This document shows positions 25,561-39,100 of a DNA stretch of 64,000 nucleotides, piece after piece. Every line of letters starts with the position of its first letter. Position 1 is the first letter of the stretch. Made by a program: the position numbers and the translations under genes. Source of the DNA: Ochotona curzoniae (Eukaryota > Chordata > Mammalia > Lagomorpha > Ochotonidae); contig NW_024464918.1 in assembly GCF_017591425.1 (NCBI RefSeq), forward strand, positions 28,238,001-28,302,000, written 5' to 3'. The notes under the pieces are model-generated. The model had not been told where the DNA came from. It was given only the letters and a program-made list of their open reading frames with translations, and did no database searches.

Positions 25561-27129
25561 GTCGGAGCGAGATATCAGTGGCCAACAGTAGGAGCTGTAC
25601 TAAGGACTTACTGTATCTTTTTTTTGCCATGACAAACGTGCAAAAACCAGGCCCGTGACAACTGTAGCACAAAAATGCCAATCCAGTGCTATTTACTGCA
25701 AAAGGGATTCTGAGCTTGAAAGGATGAATTTTATCATATGCCAATTGTGCCTCAATAGCTTTATTATAAAAGGGACAAAGAAAATCATCATGGCCTATAG
25801 AGAAAGTGGAGAACATAGCTTGGTGATGAAGATAAAGAAGACTGAATGTCAAGTTTTTAAGCATCTACAATCAATCATAAGTGTTAGATTTATTGGTCCT
25901 CTGAATCTTACTGAGCAGAAGATAGAAGCACATTTTTAAACATCTAGCACAAAAAATTGGCAATGAGATCAGATGCTTTATTTATTTAGAATTCTGTACT
26001 GACCTTTTTTCCCATGGCTATGATACACTGAATATGTAACTTTGAAAATAGATTAGACCTTCATACTTCATTTAATTTTTGTATCTTCAAATGAAAAATT
26101 TTAACCTAATTTTTTATGTTCTGCCCTTTGATGTTCACCTAATTCTGTTTTATGAGATGCAATTGGCATTCATTTATCATTTCTTCATATTGTAGAGAAG
26201 ACAACAGAGATCTGAAGGTTTAGATAGCGGGCTGTGCTTCACACTCAGTGTTTGCGAATGCTGTTTGTTATGCGACTTTCACCCTGCTTTCCCTGTTTGA
26301 AATAGCAAGTTTCATCAGGGCTGTTGAGTTCTGTGGAGGCAATGGTACATCTGGTAGCTTGGTTCTCAGGCTGTCACGTTACTGTACTTTGCAAGGTTGT
26401 TTTCCTGCCCTAGAGCACACCAGAACTGCATGTAAGCAGTCAGGGCTGAGCGTGTGGCCCGGGACTGATGTACTAGTCCCTCCGTGGAGATAGGAGTGCT
26501 CACACGTATTCACACAGGACACCTGTTTAGAAAGTGTTTCTGAATGCTCACTTGTCATTCCTGGCTTCGAGCTTTGTAAAAACAAAAAGAGAAAGAAAAT
26601 AAATAGGAAAAAAATGTATTATATGTGTAATAGATTATTTAACAAATGTGCTGGCTGACCAAATATCAAAGTGAAAAAGAGAGAGAGAGATCCACTTTGC
26701 TGCCTTTATAAACAAGGTGTGTTTGGGCTCTGAAGTAGCTCCAAGTTTCTCATCCCAAGGAATGCCCTGAATGACACAACTCCGTGGATCTCAGTGCTTT
26801 TCTTATAATTTAACAATCTGCCTGTTAAAGATGTGTCTAAGCTCCATTCTCTCTCTCTTTTTTCGTTTAAAACGTGAAAGGTATGTCAGAGTGCTCTTTT
26901 AAGTAGTATCTCTATTCCTAGCATACTTATTTTTCTGAATTTATATACCCTGTCTGTTACCCTTTGTTGGGGCCTGCATTTCTTCTCAAAGCGACATGGG
27001 CGCCATAATCACTTCCTGGTTACCCTGGGGGCTCATACTTCCTATGTGTGACTACGGGGATTTCCTGGAAGGCAGAATGTCAAGCCTGGATACTTGGCTT
27101 TGTGTATGCCACCCTCTCGTTTTTACCTG
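25561..27129. other. Intron block without gene
   Basis: AT-rich, nothing recognised. A small GA tract occurs at 26678-26690. Confidence 0.45.
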
Positions 27130-27290
27130 GTGGAAGCAAATGTTGGTATCTTTCTGGAAAACTTCAGGAAACTGTGTAAGCAACTCTCTGATCCCATTTG
27201 TTTCTAGGGTAGTTTTGTTGTTGTTGTGAGATGCAAATGGGCTGAGTGAAGTAGACTTAATGTAAAGCACGTGGTTGGCATGTTTGTAGA
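27130..27290 (+). mobile_element. Possible MIR
   Basis: 'ttttgttgttgttgtgagatgc' in part, 'gacttaatgtaaagcacg' and 'ggttggcatg' follow the MIR 3' end ('gttgttgtgaggattaa', 'atgtaaagcacttag', 'gcctggcac'). Diverged. Confidence 0.5.
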
Positions 27291-27579
27291 CCCTCGTTAG
27301 AGCTTTCTGCGCATGGGCTGAATACTGCTTTCTATGTCTGCTGCATGTTGCTTGCCAACTCCACCGCCGTGCTTTGTCACGGTTCAGGAAGTAAGTCAAG
27401 TTTGTTGAACTCTGTTCTGTGCAGGTGAGAGAGGAGAAAAGATTAAAAAAACCCATTAAGTCCCCTCACCCCAAATGGGTGATCTTTCAATGTCTCTCTG
27501 GAAAAACAGACAACCAAAAACTTTTAAAAATTGTTTTATGAAATTGTGTATAAATCGTTTCCATCCCACATTAAGCGTC

Positions 27580-27700
27580 TATATCGTCTTTTTTCCCTTT
27601 ATTTTTTTATTACATTTCATTTTATGACATCATTTCATAGGCTCTGATGTTCCCCCAATCTCTCCCCCTATCTGTGAGGAAGTGGGTCGACACAGAAGGC
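27580..27700 (-). mobile_element. Possible lagomorph L1 3' end, antisense
   Basis: 'tttattacatttcattttat', 'catttcataggctctg' and 'ttcccccaatctctccccc' resemble the opening of the L1-type repeat at 38.8 kb (there 'gatacagttccggaggcac'). Weak; the following 27700-27960 is not assigned. Confidence 0.35.
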
Positions 27701-27999
27701 TCCTGCCCCAATCTTTCATTGAACTACTTGGGGAACCAAATCGCAAGAATGATGTTGCATGGACTTTGGCAGCTGTGTCCCATAGCGATGTTCACCAGCC
27801 AATGCCCAATTTTCAGGAAGCAACAATGTGGCTCAAATACAGAAGTCAGTACATTGCTGGGTCAAGGATATCATAAAGCACACAGTCCTGTGGTCTTGGA
27901 CCATTGCCCGACTGCAGACCCTCCTTTAGTCATTGATCTTGGTCTTGAACTTTGACCAACTAATGGACTGTTTCCCGAAGAGTCTGCCTTTGTTCTCCA

Positions 28000-30900
28000 A
28001 CACCATATCAGATCACACTGTTAATGTTTTACAAGCTGCCGGCAACCTTGAACACAAAAGCAGGAAGCTGATTTTCAGGTAGGAAAAGGGTTACTTCCAG
28101 GCAACTGATACGGGATACAGACACCCTAAATATTAGGTTAACCAGCTGTGCACAGCAACCATTGCTAAGGTCCTTTGATGCATGCATCTCTGTTTCTCAT
28201 TCTCTGCAGTCCACTCGAGTGCCAGCCCCAGGTCACTTGGTCGTTCAGTGATTACCTTCCTCCCATGTTCTGGTGTCTGTTTCAGGATCAGTTCATTGAC
28301 TTCCATCTCTCTCTCTCACCTGGATGATCTGTTTCCTTCTTGATCAAATCTGTATGTTCGTGATGACAGAAGCTTCATGGAATAGAATCTGTGCTGAATG
28401 GTAGATTGTGAGAAATAAGTCTCCCAAATCCTTTTTCTAGCTAGGCTTTTTCTAAGTATTTGGGTCCCCGCTTGCAAAAACACAGACGTCAAATATTTTA
28501 CTCTATGATCATCATAAAGATGTAACTGATAATATAAGCTGATAGTGAAGATTTACTTGAAATAATTTCAAAGAGTGTTCTTAGAATTTAAAATAGACAC
28601 TCTCATCTTTATATCTTTGGATAAGAGTTGATGTTTTAAAACTGATGAATCTTGGGGTATAATAAGTTCCCTACTTATTTTTTATATAAAATGACTCCAA
28701 ACAAATGAATCATCATGATGCCAACTCAAGACTTTTTTATCCCTGGGAATGTGACTAGTATTGTCCCTAGACAGGATTTACTTGGGATTTCTGCAGAGCT
28801 CAGCGAGAAAGCACCTAGAAGGAGTTTCTGCCCACCGACTCCTTCACGTGAGCTGGAGAGGAATTTCTGCTGAAATTGGGGGTGGGGTGGGGTGGGGTGG
28901 GGTGGCCACATTCTCTTGAACTCAACCTTGTCATCGCTCCACAGTCAGCACTTCACCTTGCACTCTGCTCCGTGTCCCATGCACATGGCGTGATGAACAT
29001 CACGTGGTTACTCAATATCCCCTGCTCGGAAAGGCCGCACTTTGATCATGCTGCTGCGTCCAAGTACAGCGTGGGGAGGTCCCTAATGGAGCAGTGGAGG
29101 GGAGAGAGAGGGGAGTGGGGGTGTCTTTTGTAGTTTGGCTCTAGATGCTTCTTGTCACCTATTGGTGATGGAGATGTATACAAGTCAGGTCAGGAGATGC
29201 GGGGACAGGAGGAGGGAAGAGGTGGAGTAGGTGTTTGTTTTACTGAGTCCTGACATTCTGTTGTGTAAATCACCTTGATGACAGAATTGAGGTTTGAGTT
29301 TCAACTGTGCAGTTAACTTCAGTGAATTCTAAACTCATTACAACTTGTCTTTTGTTATTATTAGAAAACAACAACCTTTATTTCACACTTGGGTATCTGG
29401 TGACTTAATTTAGCATCTGGTTTCTACTAATTCAGAACAAGCCAAAGAATGATTTCTCATTAAGAAGTAACTTACTTTTGAACTCTTACCCAAAATATAC
29501 ATAATAATAATCTACTAAAATAGTATATGTGTGTATATATTAGTTTTAATGAATGAGCTTAATTGTTTCATATTTTAAGTATTTCAATTATGATAGTCTG
29601 TGTTAGCCTCACACTTGTTGGGGAAGAAGTAAAGCGTAATTATAGTGAGTTAAATAGCAAGAAGTTAATAAAAATGGAAATAAAGCTACACAGAATAAGA
29701 GCATTCTGCTTCCTTTTGTGATACCATCTCTATTATATTTTTCTTTTTTTCATGAATGTGACCAGCAAGACTGGACTCAAGGAAAAATTCTATGCAAATG
29801 ATTTTTAATCTATAAATCAAAAGCCACACAAATCTCCCACACCTTGTAGTAAAATGGCCATTTTTAATTAATGACTTAAAATATGTGACATGTAAGATAC
29901 TACCAGAATTTCCTTTATGTCCATAGGTTTAACATGTGCAAGGCAGTGTGGAAAGAGAATTATGACAGATACAAATAAGATTGCATGATGGCAGTGTTCA
30001 AATCCCCTACAGAGGAGTTCCTGATTTGCCCCGAGTGATGTGGTTTCCAAGGCAGTATCATAGCAAGGTGTTACTCTGGCCATACACTATCTCAACCTGG
30101 GCAGGGAAACCACCTTACATGTGGAATAGTTAGATATACTTAGGAACAGACACCTAGTAATGGAATCAAAATAACAATTAAGTTCCAGGTATAATGTTTG
30201 TGTAATCTTTATTGAAAGAGAGGCTGTGAGGATCAATGACTTCATTCTCCACCCCCACCACCTCAAATCAAATCAATAAAAACCCACCCCTTCTTCCTGT
30301 GCCTGTGAGAGCTGCTGCAGACTGCAGCCCAGGAGGTGAAGCTGCCACTTGCTAGTCAGCTTCCCTTTACCATCCTGTGTACTGGCAGACTGGGAATTGG
30401 CCCTCCATGACTTTTTCTTTTAAATACACCATTTGAAAGCCAGGCTTTGGTAGCCAGAGTAGCAGGGCGGTGGAGCGCTTTGGAGAGGAGCTGAAAGAAA
30501 CAAGCAAGACCTGGCAAACCAGAAGGGTGAAGCAGCACCCCCAGGCAGGTGGAAGTGTGCTGAGTCTTCTCTGCAGACTGTCCAGCCTGTGCTCTTTGAG
30601 GACTGTGTGCCAGTCAGAGCGAAAGGGCTGGCAAGTTACAGTACCTGATCTGTGGAGTTAAAGAGGGGCAGACAGGCCAGGAGTTGTAATGCTGTTAGAC
30701 AAACAGAAGCATCAGCAGAAACTTTAAATGCAATGTGTTTTCTAAGAAATTCCGGGGACATGCTAGAAGGGCCAAAGCGTAATTCCTCCTCCTATTCTTT
30801 TAACTCCAATATCCAGCTTTTTGAAGGAAAAGCCTTCTCTCCAGCCTTGTCTTCCTTTCCTGTGGGAAGAATGGCTAAGGCAAGTGTTGTTCTCAAGTGC

Positions 30901-32324
30901 AAGTCCTGCCTGAGAACTCGGTCATGCCTGTGGAGTGTGGGCAGATGCGTCTCATGAGAGGCCCCTGGCTGTGAGGAACACCCCGCACTTGGGTTCCAGC
31001 TTTCACTCCTTCTGATGGAAACAGCAAGTGTTAGAGGATGTGGCCGTTCTCTTAGGAGGAAAAGCCACCGTGTGTAGCTCCCTGCTCCATCACTGAGTGA
31101 AGAAGGCAGCCGTTTGAGTCTCAAGCTAGCCTTCAGCCATGACCCCAGGGTTCATGTCCCGTTGTGTGTTGATTGTGCTCATTCGGATATGTTGAGAATG
31201 TCAAGCCCGGTAGGCCACGCTAAGCCCATCTGGGTCTCCAGCCCTCCAGCCCTCTGGCCACCTCACTCCGGCTCCCCTTTCCATGGGCCTTCCAAGGGCC
31301 ATCCTTTGACTCAAAGCAGAAATTTGGATCAACTCCACAGCTAACCCATCACTGTACTTTCTCCCCTGCATGATGAGACAGGCTTAGGCCCTCAGCCTAT
31401 AAGTAGGTCTTTTAGCTTTTCCTCTGAAACGCTCAGCCTGTCTTGTCCTTGTTTAATTGTCTTAAACAGCAGCCCTTGCCCCATAATAGTGGTTTTCACC
31501 CTGTGTTTAGTGGGCAGAGACCACCTTAAATGATAGTTATTGAGATATCAATGGTGTGGAGTTGATTAGATGTGAAATTCAGGGCTGGGTGGGATGGGTG
31601 TAGGAAGACAGCGGTGGTCTCTGAGTAACGTGAGATACCGGTACAGTCTGCCAAGCAGAGTAAAAAGAAAGCTGAAAAAACATTGGTCAGTAGAAAAAAA
31701 AAATGCGAACTTTAAAGAGTGACGTGTAAACCCTTGATTTTCTGCCTGTCTAGGATCGTTTCTGGCAGCCTGCTTCTTTCATGGCATGTTGGAATCACAG
31801 CAAGTGGTTACTGTAACTCTGTCTAGATCCTACTCCATCTGGTCCTTAGTAGGAATTCTAAGCAAGTGAACCCCTGTGTCAGGAAGTCAGCATGATTTTT
31901 GCATGTTCCGATATGTCTTCTATCCCAGTCATCCTACGACTTGTCTTCTCTTTTACCCAGCACTGTATTTATACCATCACCTAGTTGTACTGTATTATAT
32001 TGTGTCTCAGTATTCACAGCTGCTTCTCTCAGATACTTGTTGAAATCTGTAACTGTGAGGTTCTTAATTTTCTAGTACCTGATATGACCTCCCTACCTAT
32101 CAATGAAGATGTGTGACATTAATAAATGCAGAGTTTCTTAGATTATTATAATTAGAGTGAAATTAATATCAAAGTTAAATACATGGGTACTTCCAGAACA
32201 GTATAGAAAATGCAATTAAAATGTGTTCCTCCCAGAGTTTCTTTGAAATCCGTGTAAGATTTTTAATAATATAATATGAATTTCCCATAAATATCTTGAC
32301 CTGTAGATACTTTATATGTTGGGG
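28000..32324. other. Intron block without gene
   Basis: 4.3 kb without a recognised SINE. It contains the GGGGT tract at 28878. The segment 30290-31340 is more GC-balanced with several short open frames on both strands, none recognisable. The A/T-rich parts (29340-29860, 32100-32300) look unique. Confidence 0.5.
28878..28905 (+). repeat. (GGGGT)n tract, five G-runs
   Basis: Five runs of four or more G, spaced by single T. This fits the G-quadruplex pattern (G3+ N1-7 repeated at least four times). Confidence 0.9.
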
Positions 32325-32582
32325 GTGGCAGTTTCACACAATAGGGAAACCCTGCCTGAGGGGCCTGTTTCCCCTCTTGGAGCAGCTGGGTTCAAGGTCA
32401 AGCTGCATCCAGATTGCAGCATTTCCTGATGGGAAGCACCAGTAGTGGCTGAAGGAGCCGGGTGCCTGCTACCAGCGTAGGCAGTCTCTGCCATGGCAGA
32501 GACCTCAGAGTGTACCCGTGGGCGAGAGATCTTTCCCTTTCTCTCTCCGCCTTTTAGATAAAGACTGGTTTTTTTTTTTAAA
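32325..32582 (+). mobile_element. CSINE, old and diverged
   Basis: 'gggttcaaggtcaagctgc' (B-box-like), 'gggaagcaccagtagtgg' and the terminal 'gagagatctttccctttc' with 'ccttttagataaagactgg' and a T tract follow the CSINE order with large differences. Confidence 0.5.
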
Positions 32583-35500
32583 AGATGTTTGATTTAGTGA
32601 TATATTTGTTCATTTCTAACTGAAGTAGAATGCCAGTGTACATTTGTTGGTACTAAAATGATTAAAAGCGCAGGTAGATCTACAAGGAGAAAAGGACAAA
32701 GGTTGTAACTGTCACTTCAAGAGTGTGGCATTTTCCCTCCTGACTTCTCGAGTGTGTCATTAGTGAAAGTACAGCTGTTGGAAGAATTTTCTGTTCTCTG
32801 CATGATTATAGTGTGAGAACTTGCAGTGCCTGCAACTCATGTTCAGGTAACAGTGTTCAGACTTAGCAGTGCTCTGAAAATGGGTGCTTGGCTTAAAAGT
32901 GCACTCTTCTCTCTTCTTGCTCAGAATATAGTGGATCCGTAGGACAGCAAAAGTATGTACTTGAGGGAGCTTATCTTTTTAACTAAGAAAATCATTAAGA
33001 CTAGTCTTAGTATCTATAGTGAAAACACGATTACAGTTCCAGGGAGCATCCTGTGAGTGTGACATGTCTCGTAGAGTGATCCCCGGGAGCAGCAGGGAGT
33101 CTCCTGGACCGGCCTTTCAGTCATCCTGGATGAACAGACAAAAGCTGAAGCTGGGCTTGGGGATCCCCAGGTAAAGCTCAGGTTCCCTGGGTACAAATGC
33201 TGTTCTCCCTCCTACTAAGCATGCATACACAGTCCAGCTGCTGAATTTATGCAATCGCCACTTTCTGTTTCTGAAAAGTAGGAATGACAATGGCTGCATA
33301 TTAATGAGGATTAACTGGGAATGATGTCTCTAAAGTTCCTAGCTAACCCCATACAGTGAATATGCATTCAACAGCTATGGGCTAATCTTCACTGTTCAGC
33401 TCCTGTATATAGAATGTTGTTCCTTGGGAAAGCTTGAGACTTAACCACAGGCCTGCTAAGTAGAAAAAGCAAAAAGAAATGTCTAGGTAAGCAAAGAACA
33501 AGCAACTTGGAAATGTCAAACTGCGCTGTTTAATTTTGCTCATGTACCTAATGCAAGGGTCTGATGGGATTGAAGGTCTTACGGGAAAGCTCACCCTGTT
33601 GTGTTGGAAGCCCGTTTATATTTCTGGTTGGTGCTGCCTTTTGGGCCAGAGCATTTTCTAACCTTTTGAGCTGAAGCTGGTCCTCCCCAGTTCTCCCATG
33701 TTGCGTAGAATGACCCTTCACTTGACCTAGCTTTGTAGATGTGTTTCCGATCCCATGCAGGATCAGCAGGTGATGCCATTGTTTCTCAGACACAAGACTG
33801 CCGTGAGGGTGTCTCTTGTGGTTAACTGTTGTTGCTGCTTTTGTGTATTTCACTTGATTTCTGTTGTGAGTTCATAAACCATATGGGAATTGGAATAACT
33901 GGAAGCGAGAGCTTTGATAGAAAGCCTCTTACCCAACTTTCACTGACAGAAGAGTCATCTCTGCTACCAATTCATCTAGTGCCAGCTGCTGACTAAAATC
34001 AAATATTTATCCCTGCCGCTCTCTCCTGAGAATGTCTTTGCCAGTGTGTGTCTTAGTGTGCCTTGAGTGAATTGGATATTTTCAGCTTCTCCGACTCCTA
34101 TGTCACTGTTATTCTTAAAATTGCAGATTGCCTGTAGTATTCACGATTTCTTATGGTGACTAGACAAGACTCATTGATCTATTAAGCCAATAAACATCAG
34201 AGAATCTGAATATATGCTTTTTTCTTTATGTTATCATAAGTGTTCGATATTTGTGTCACAGTACAATAGGGAGTGTGTGACAGCAGAGCTGTGACTTCAA
34301 TCCCAAGATTGGGCAGTACATTAAACCCTGGCTACACGCATACACACACCCCAGAGTATGAGAGAATAAACAGAGAATACAGGCATTTCAGCTGAAATGC
34401 AGCTTCAGTCTTACCCACTACATCTCTCAGTAGTGAGAAAAAAAATCATGCTAGAATAACAGAGATTATTATATTTCCCATTTGTTTTCCATCTTCAAAG
34501 TGCCCATAGCCATCATAGATATATAATCTTTGCCAAAAATTATTGATCTGGTAAAAACATGAATGTTTGCAGGTTGCTTCACGTATGAATTAAGGATGGA
34601 GAGATCTGTGGCTAGTGCAGGACCGGCAGCGCTGCAGCCCAAGGTTGTCAGCAAGAACCGAGGATCCCATTGCCCCACTGTTCCACCCTGGGGTTGGTGC
34701 TAAGCTCATTCTGGTGGCTGATTCTGTGCATTGCTCAGAAGTCATCTCTTGAGTGCCATTGGCCAAATGGAAGCAAAAATCTCGTGTGTGGCCTTTTGGT
34801 CCTCTGCCTTGAAATACAGGGAGGTCGTTTTCTCCTGTCAACAGCCCTGTGGTCTCCTCTTCGATGCCTTACTGCTCACGGTGGGGACTAGAGTTGATTT
34901 AAACTGAATACTAGCAAAGAAACCTGTGTTCATAAGTTACCCACAATCCTCCACATATGCTGATAATCTCAAATTGCAAACTCAAAATCATAATTTAAAT
35001 CAGAATTTGATAAATATGTATTGGTATTAAAATATGACAATCTAAAGGAAAAAATGACTAAATAAATGTGAATGTTAGGGAAAGAGTCAAATGATAAGAA
35101 TATTTTATCCACCTTATTTGTATATTTCTGTAATTTGTCCTCATAATACCTCTCACAGCTGCAGACAATTGTTTCCAAGATTACTTGCTTATTTTCTGTA
35201 GCTGCCTGCATTCAGGACATTCATAAGGTCAGGAATAATGACAAGTAATCGTCCATGTACACCCTGCCTTGTTCAACTGACCAGAGAATGAATGAAGAGA
35301 CTAGGAGGATGCAATTGCCAATCCAAGTAGAGGGATAATCATTAAAGTCAGATGTGTAAGTCAGGAAAATGCAGCTCACCACAAGACTCCCCGGATTAGC
35401 GTGTGAGTCAGCATTTCCGTCACAGTAACACAATGCCTACATCTGAAAGGAGTTTCCTTGTGGCTCTCAATTTTGGAAGTTCACAGTGCAAGCACTGGAA

Positions 35501-35734
35501 GCCCCATTTGTTCTGCCACATGGGGAGGGCAGAGAATGGCACCAGCAGATTCTGTACTGAGGGAAAAATCACACGCTAACTTAGAAAATGGAGAGTGGAT
35601 TAGGCCCAACCTGACTCTGTTGAAAAAAAAAAACTGACTTCCAAAGGCGTGTCCTCAGTGACCACACACACCGCCTGAACTCTGTCACCGCCAAGTTAGT
35701 GCTGGGTGTAGAAGCCAAATCCTACCCAGACCAC
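32583..35734. other. Intron block without gene
   Basis: Unique AT-rich sequence with one probable MIR (listed). 34570-34890 is locally GC-richer, with overlapping open frames on both strands. It may be an old repeat, but I cannot name it. Confidence 0.45.
33225..33360 (+). mobile_element. Possible MIR
   Basis: 'ctgtttctgaaaagtagg', 'atgacaatggctgcatatt' and 'atgaggattaactgggaat' follow the MIR 3' half. Confidence 0.5.
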
Positions 35735-36273
35735 AATGGGTAGAATATTGAAGCTGGTCGTAATAGCTCAAGTATAGAATTAACCCAGATATCCGTCAAC
35801 TAATGACTGGATAGAAGATAGTACTAAATATCTTAAAAAGAATAAAAACCTGTATTTTGTAACAGACTGGATGCAACTAGAAATCATTAGGCCTAACCAA
35901 ATAAGCTGATCTCAAAAGGGCAAATATGTTTGTTCTGGAATGTGGTGGCTAGTCTAGGACACACAAGGTATGGGGCTGAAATGCTTCCTGTGAGACAGGA
36001 TCATCATTTTTAGCACATATTTGTACTCCAGTGGAAATGTGGTCTTTGTGAACCTAATTTTGCTTGTTAATTATTAATATTATTAGTGGCAAATTAAGCC
36101 TGTGAATATTGAGTGGATTAAAATGATGCCTGCAGATGCTATTGAAGCAAGAGAAGTAAAGGAGAGGTATTGGGCATAGGGTAAGGAGAGCAGGAGGGCA
36201 AGGGAAGTCGTCATATTCTTGGATCCACACCTATGGAATAGATAAAATCTATTCTTTATATTAATAAAAAAAA
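35735..36273 (+). mobile_element. Lagomorph-type L1 3' end with poly-A
   Basis: 'aacccagatatccgtcaac', 'ctggatgcaactagaaatc', 'aataagctgatctcaaaagg' and 'aaatatgtttgttctgg' match the end of L1 ORF2. A 3' UTR follows, ending in 'attaataaaaaaaag' at about 36273. Truncated at the 5' end as is typical for L1. The reading frame is broken. Confidence 0.7.
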
Positions 36274-37437
36274 GAGTAAGAAACCGCACTGGGATGATGG
36301 TACAGGACGTGGAACGCTTGGATCCTTTTCAGCAGCCGTCGAGGAGAAATGAATGTTTCAGAGTTGGAGTGTAATGCCGTGAGTGCTTTGCTTCAGGATG
36401 AAAATGTTGGCAGTCAGGTAAATTACACAAGGGGAAGAGGATGGGTGTGGGCAGAGCCATTACAATTCTGTTTTGGGGTTAATAGAGGAAGAAGTTCACA
36501 TAGACTGCTTCTCCAGCAGCAATTCACATGGGGATTTAGGTGGAAGAGAGATGCGTTCAGGATGGCAAAGCCAAAGGGGAACAGGACAAGGCAGCAGAAG
36601 CAGGCATTAGGTCTGGTTCTTGAATTTGCAGAGGATGTGCACCCTAGAGACGGCCCACGGGAGTGGAAATGGGCGCTGGGTTTTGTGGCTGATGACTCGG
36701 TTCCACATCTCTGACTACAACATAAGAGATGGTTCAGATTGGAAATTTCATAGAATAGACACAAGCAAGAATGAAACACTTGAATGCCTTCTCGAATGAG
36801 GAGAATGATAAATATTTTGTAGTTGCCTCAAAAAGAATATAAGGTTCAGAAGTGTGTTAAAATAAGCATGACAGAAAAGGCACTGGATGAAGTATGAGAA
36901 CACTGGACCCACCAGTTGTTTAATTGTTGCTTAGTAGATCTTTAGATTGTAGAACAGAAAAGGGTTTTGAGATTTTTTTTTTCAGTTTTTCATCTTATTT
37001 TCAAGTAGGTGAACATTAAATCATTTCAGATAAAGGAAATTTAACTTATTAAAGAAAATTGCACAGCCACTTTATATTTGAATAATAAGTACCCTTCTAT
37101 TTCAGAAGAACATTATTTATTTTCTCAGACAAATCATTCATATTTAAATATCAACTTCTTTATTTCTGATTTGTGCCTTGATAAACTGCATTTAACAAAT
37201 TCAAGTGAATGTTGTCTTGATCTTCTTGCAATCCATTCCAGTGTCACATGTCAAGTCAGTTGCCAGACCATTCTCTAAAGCCTTACTAGCATGTACTATT
37301 TTAAAAATCTAAATGGCTTTGACTGACCTCTGGACCTTCTATGAGTTTGCAATTACTTTTAATTTACCATCTTGCACTTTTTTCTTATAGTTGTCTGTTA
37401 ATACATTCTTAGCTTAATTAGGGTACAAAGGGTCACG
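36274..37437. other. Intron block without gene
   Basis: A 121-codon open frame (36349-36714) starts at an ATG but shows no known domain, has no splice-site context and no supporting homology. The rest is AT-rich. Confidence 0.45.
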
Positions 37438-37715
37438 GGCTACGGTGGCGCAAGTGGTTAATAGTCATTGCTTGCCACACTAATCCATAATCCAGTTCTT
37501 CCGGCCCCTGTCACTGTCAGCCTGCTTGTGGCCCGAGTAAACAGTCGGGAAAGCCCCAACCTTGAACCTGCCACCCATCCCCGATCCTCAAGAGCTGCGG
37601 CTCGCTCGCATAGTTGGCCCTGCGCTCACTTTGGGATTGAACACATCGTTGGCAGACCCATCTCTGTAAATCTGCTCTTGATGTCGGTCCTTTCATGATA
37701 CAATATTCTTAAATA
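37438..37715 (+). mobile_element. CSINE-like element, CpG-rich divergent form
   Basis: The tRNA-like head 'gctacggtggcgcaagtgg', 'cctgcttgtggcccgagt', 'gcgctcactttgggattg' and 'cccatctctgtaaatctgc' place it with CSINEs. The middle ('accttgaacctgccaccc', 'gctgcggctcgctcgcat') departs from the other copies and keeps many CpGs. No target duplication seen. Confidence 0.6.
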
Positions 37716-38344
37716 GCTTAAAAAAGAATACTAGTGGCTTTGAATTGTAAGAGAAAATACTTGCTTAGATTGTTTTGTTTGATCATTTGATAGTCATCTG
37801 ACATGATGTTTTGAGTATGGCTCTTTAATTCACTCTGCAACCCTTCCCCCCCAAAACCATTTCTTCATTCTGACCATGAAGCAAACACAGTATAGCTCCC
37901 AGTCAAGTGACATTTTGCAGAGCATCTGGCCCATTATATCTAAAACTGTCAAGTGTTAGAAACAAGGAGCATTTGAGAAAATCTAACTCCGAAGGGAGTT
38001 CAAGGAGACATGATTGTGTCATCTGATAACTTGGGTGGAATCTGGATCAAAAAGAGGACATTGATGGAAATCTAAAATAATCTTTTAAAATATAAGTTAT
38101 TAGTGAATGATAATATATTTATATGGGTCCATTCTTGGTGACAAGATTTTTACTAATGCAGGGTGACATTAGCAAAAACTGAGTATAAGGAATATGGTAG
38201 CTCTACTTTTTTTTTCAATAACCTGGTAAATCCAAGTATGTTCTAAAACAAAGGGTCTTTAAAATACAAGTGTATATACAGAAGTATCCTACTCAGTTAG
38301 CCAGTGAACTAACCCAACATGCAGATGAAATATTAATCAATTTT

Positions 38345-38550
38345 TGTGAAATTCGAGGATGGTCCAAGCTAAGATATTCTGTTGGAAGTCAGGAAATGGA
38401 TTCCTTCAGGAGAGGAGATGACTGACGGAGTAGCACAGAGGCCTCCTTGGGGGTTCTGACCACGTTGAGATGTTCACCTTGGAAAATCCAACTGATCTGC
38501 ACTTGGGATTTTTATATTAGTCCATATTTATGTTAAACTGTGACAGAAAT
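38345..38550 (+). mobile_element. Old L1 3' UTR fragment
   Basis: 'ggaagtcaggaaatggatt', 'gaggcctccttgggggttc' and 'ccaactgatctgcacttgg' follow the 'gtggttacc ... ggcttctggggtgctgg' segment of old L1M 3' UTRs. Diverged. Confidence 0.45.
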
Positions 38551-38814
38551 TAAAGGAAGTAGGAGTCTTGATATTTTTGTTTGTTTTTGTTTTATTAGCA
38601 TTGTATTTATTTTGATTTTTTGAATACTTACCAACAGAGATTCATTTTGTGTTAAGCTGTTTAGGAAAGCACAGGATCACCCATGTAGCACACAAATATA
38701 TGTGGGTGTATCTTTTCTGTATTGCTTAAATTTTTACCACAAAGAAATGTCATTGTGTTGTTTGTTTTGTTTTCCCATGTTGGTTGCAGAATCTCTATTT
38801 TGTTTTTTCATTGT

Positions 38815-39095
38815 TCAAATTTCTTTATTTTTTTCGCCATGATACAGTTCCGGAGGCACAGGGTTTTGTAGGTAGGTGTATTTGCTTCGGTCCCTCCTTT
38901 TCCACTCCTCTCTGTTTTCCCCCATATCGTTCCACTGGTGCAGTCCTTTAGCAACAGTCACAGGTCCATCATTCTGCTGTTTAAGGGTATCCTGACTTTG
39001 ATGACATTGTGGGTGGGGCAGTGGTAGAGGGTACAGCATCCTGTTGTCAAGATACATTACATTTAACAGTTTCATTGGGAGTCCTCCTTTCTTTT
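38815..39095 (-). mobile_element. Lagomorph L1 3' UTR-type repeat, split by a CSINE
   Basis: 'gcagtggtagagggtacag', 'catcctgttgtcaagatac' and 'aacagtttcattgggagtcc' are shared with a second copy at 43827-43962. The repeat resumes after the CSINE at about 39461 ('tttatttgggagtagagatg'). Confidence 0.55.
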
Positions 39096-39100
39096 GAGTG

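Noticed and set aside
27052..27456. 134-codon antisense open frame
   Set aside because: Overlaps a probable MIR and has no recognisable product.
36349..36714. 121-codon open frame starting with ATG
   Set aside because: No domain, no splice signals and no homology that I recognise.
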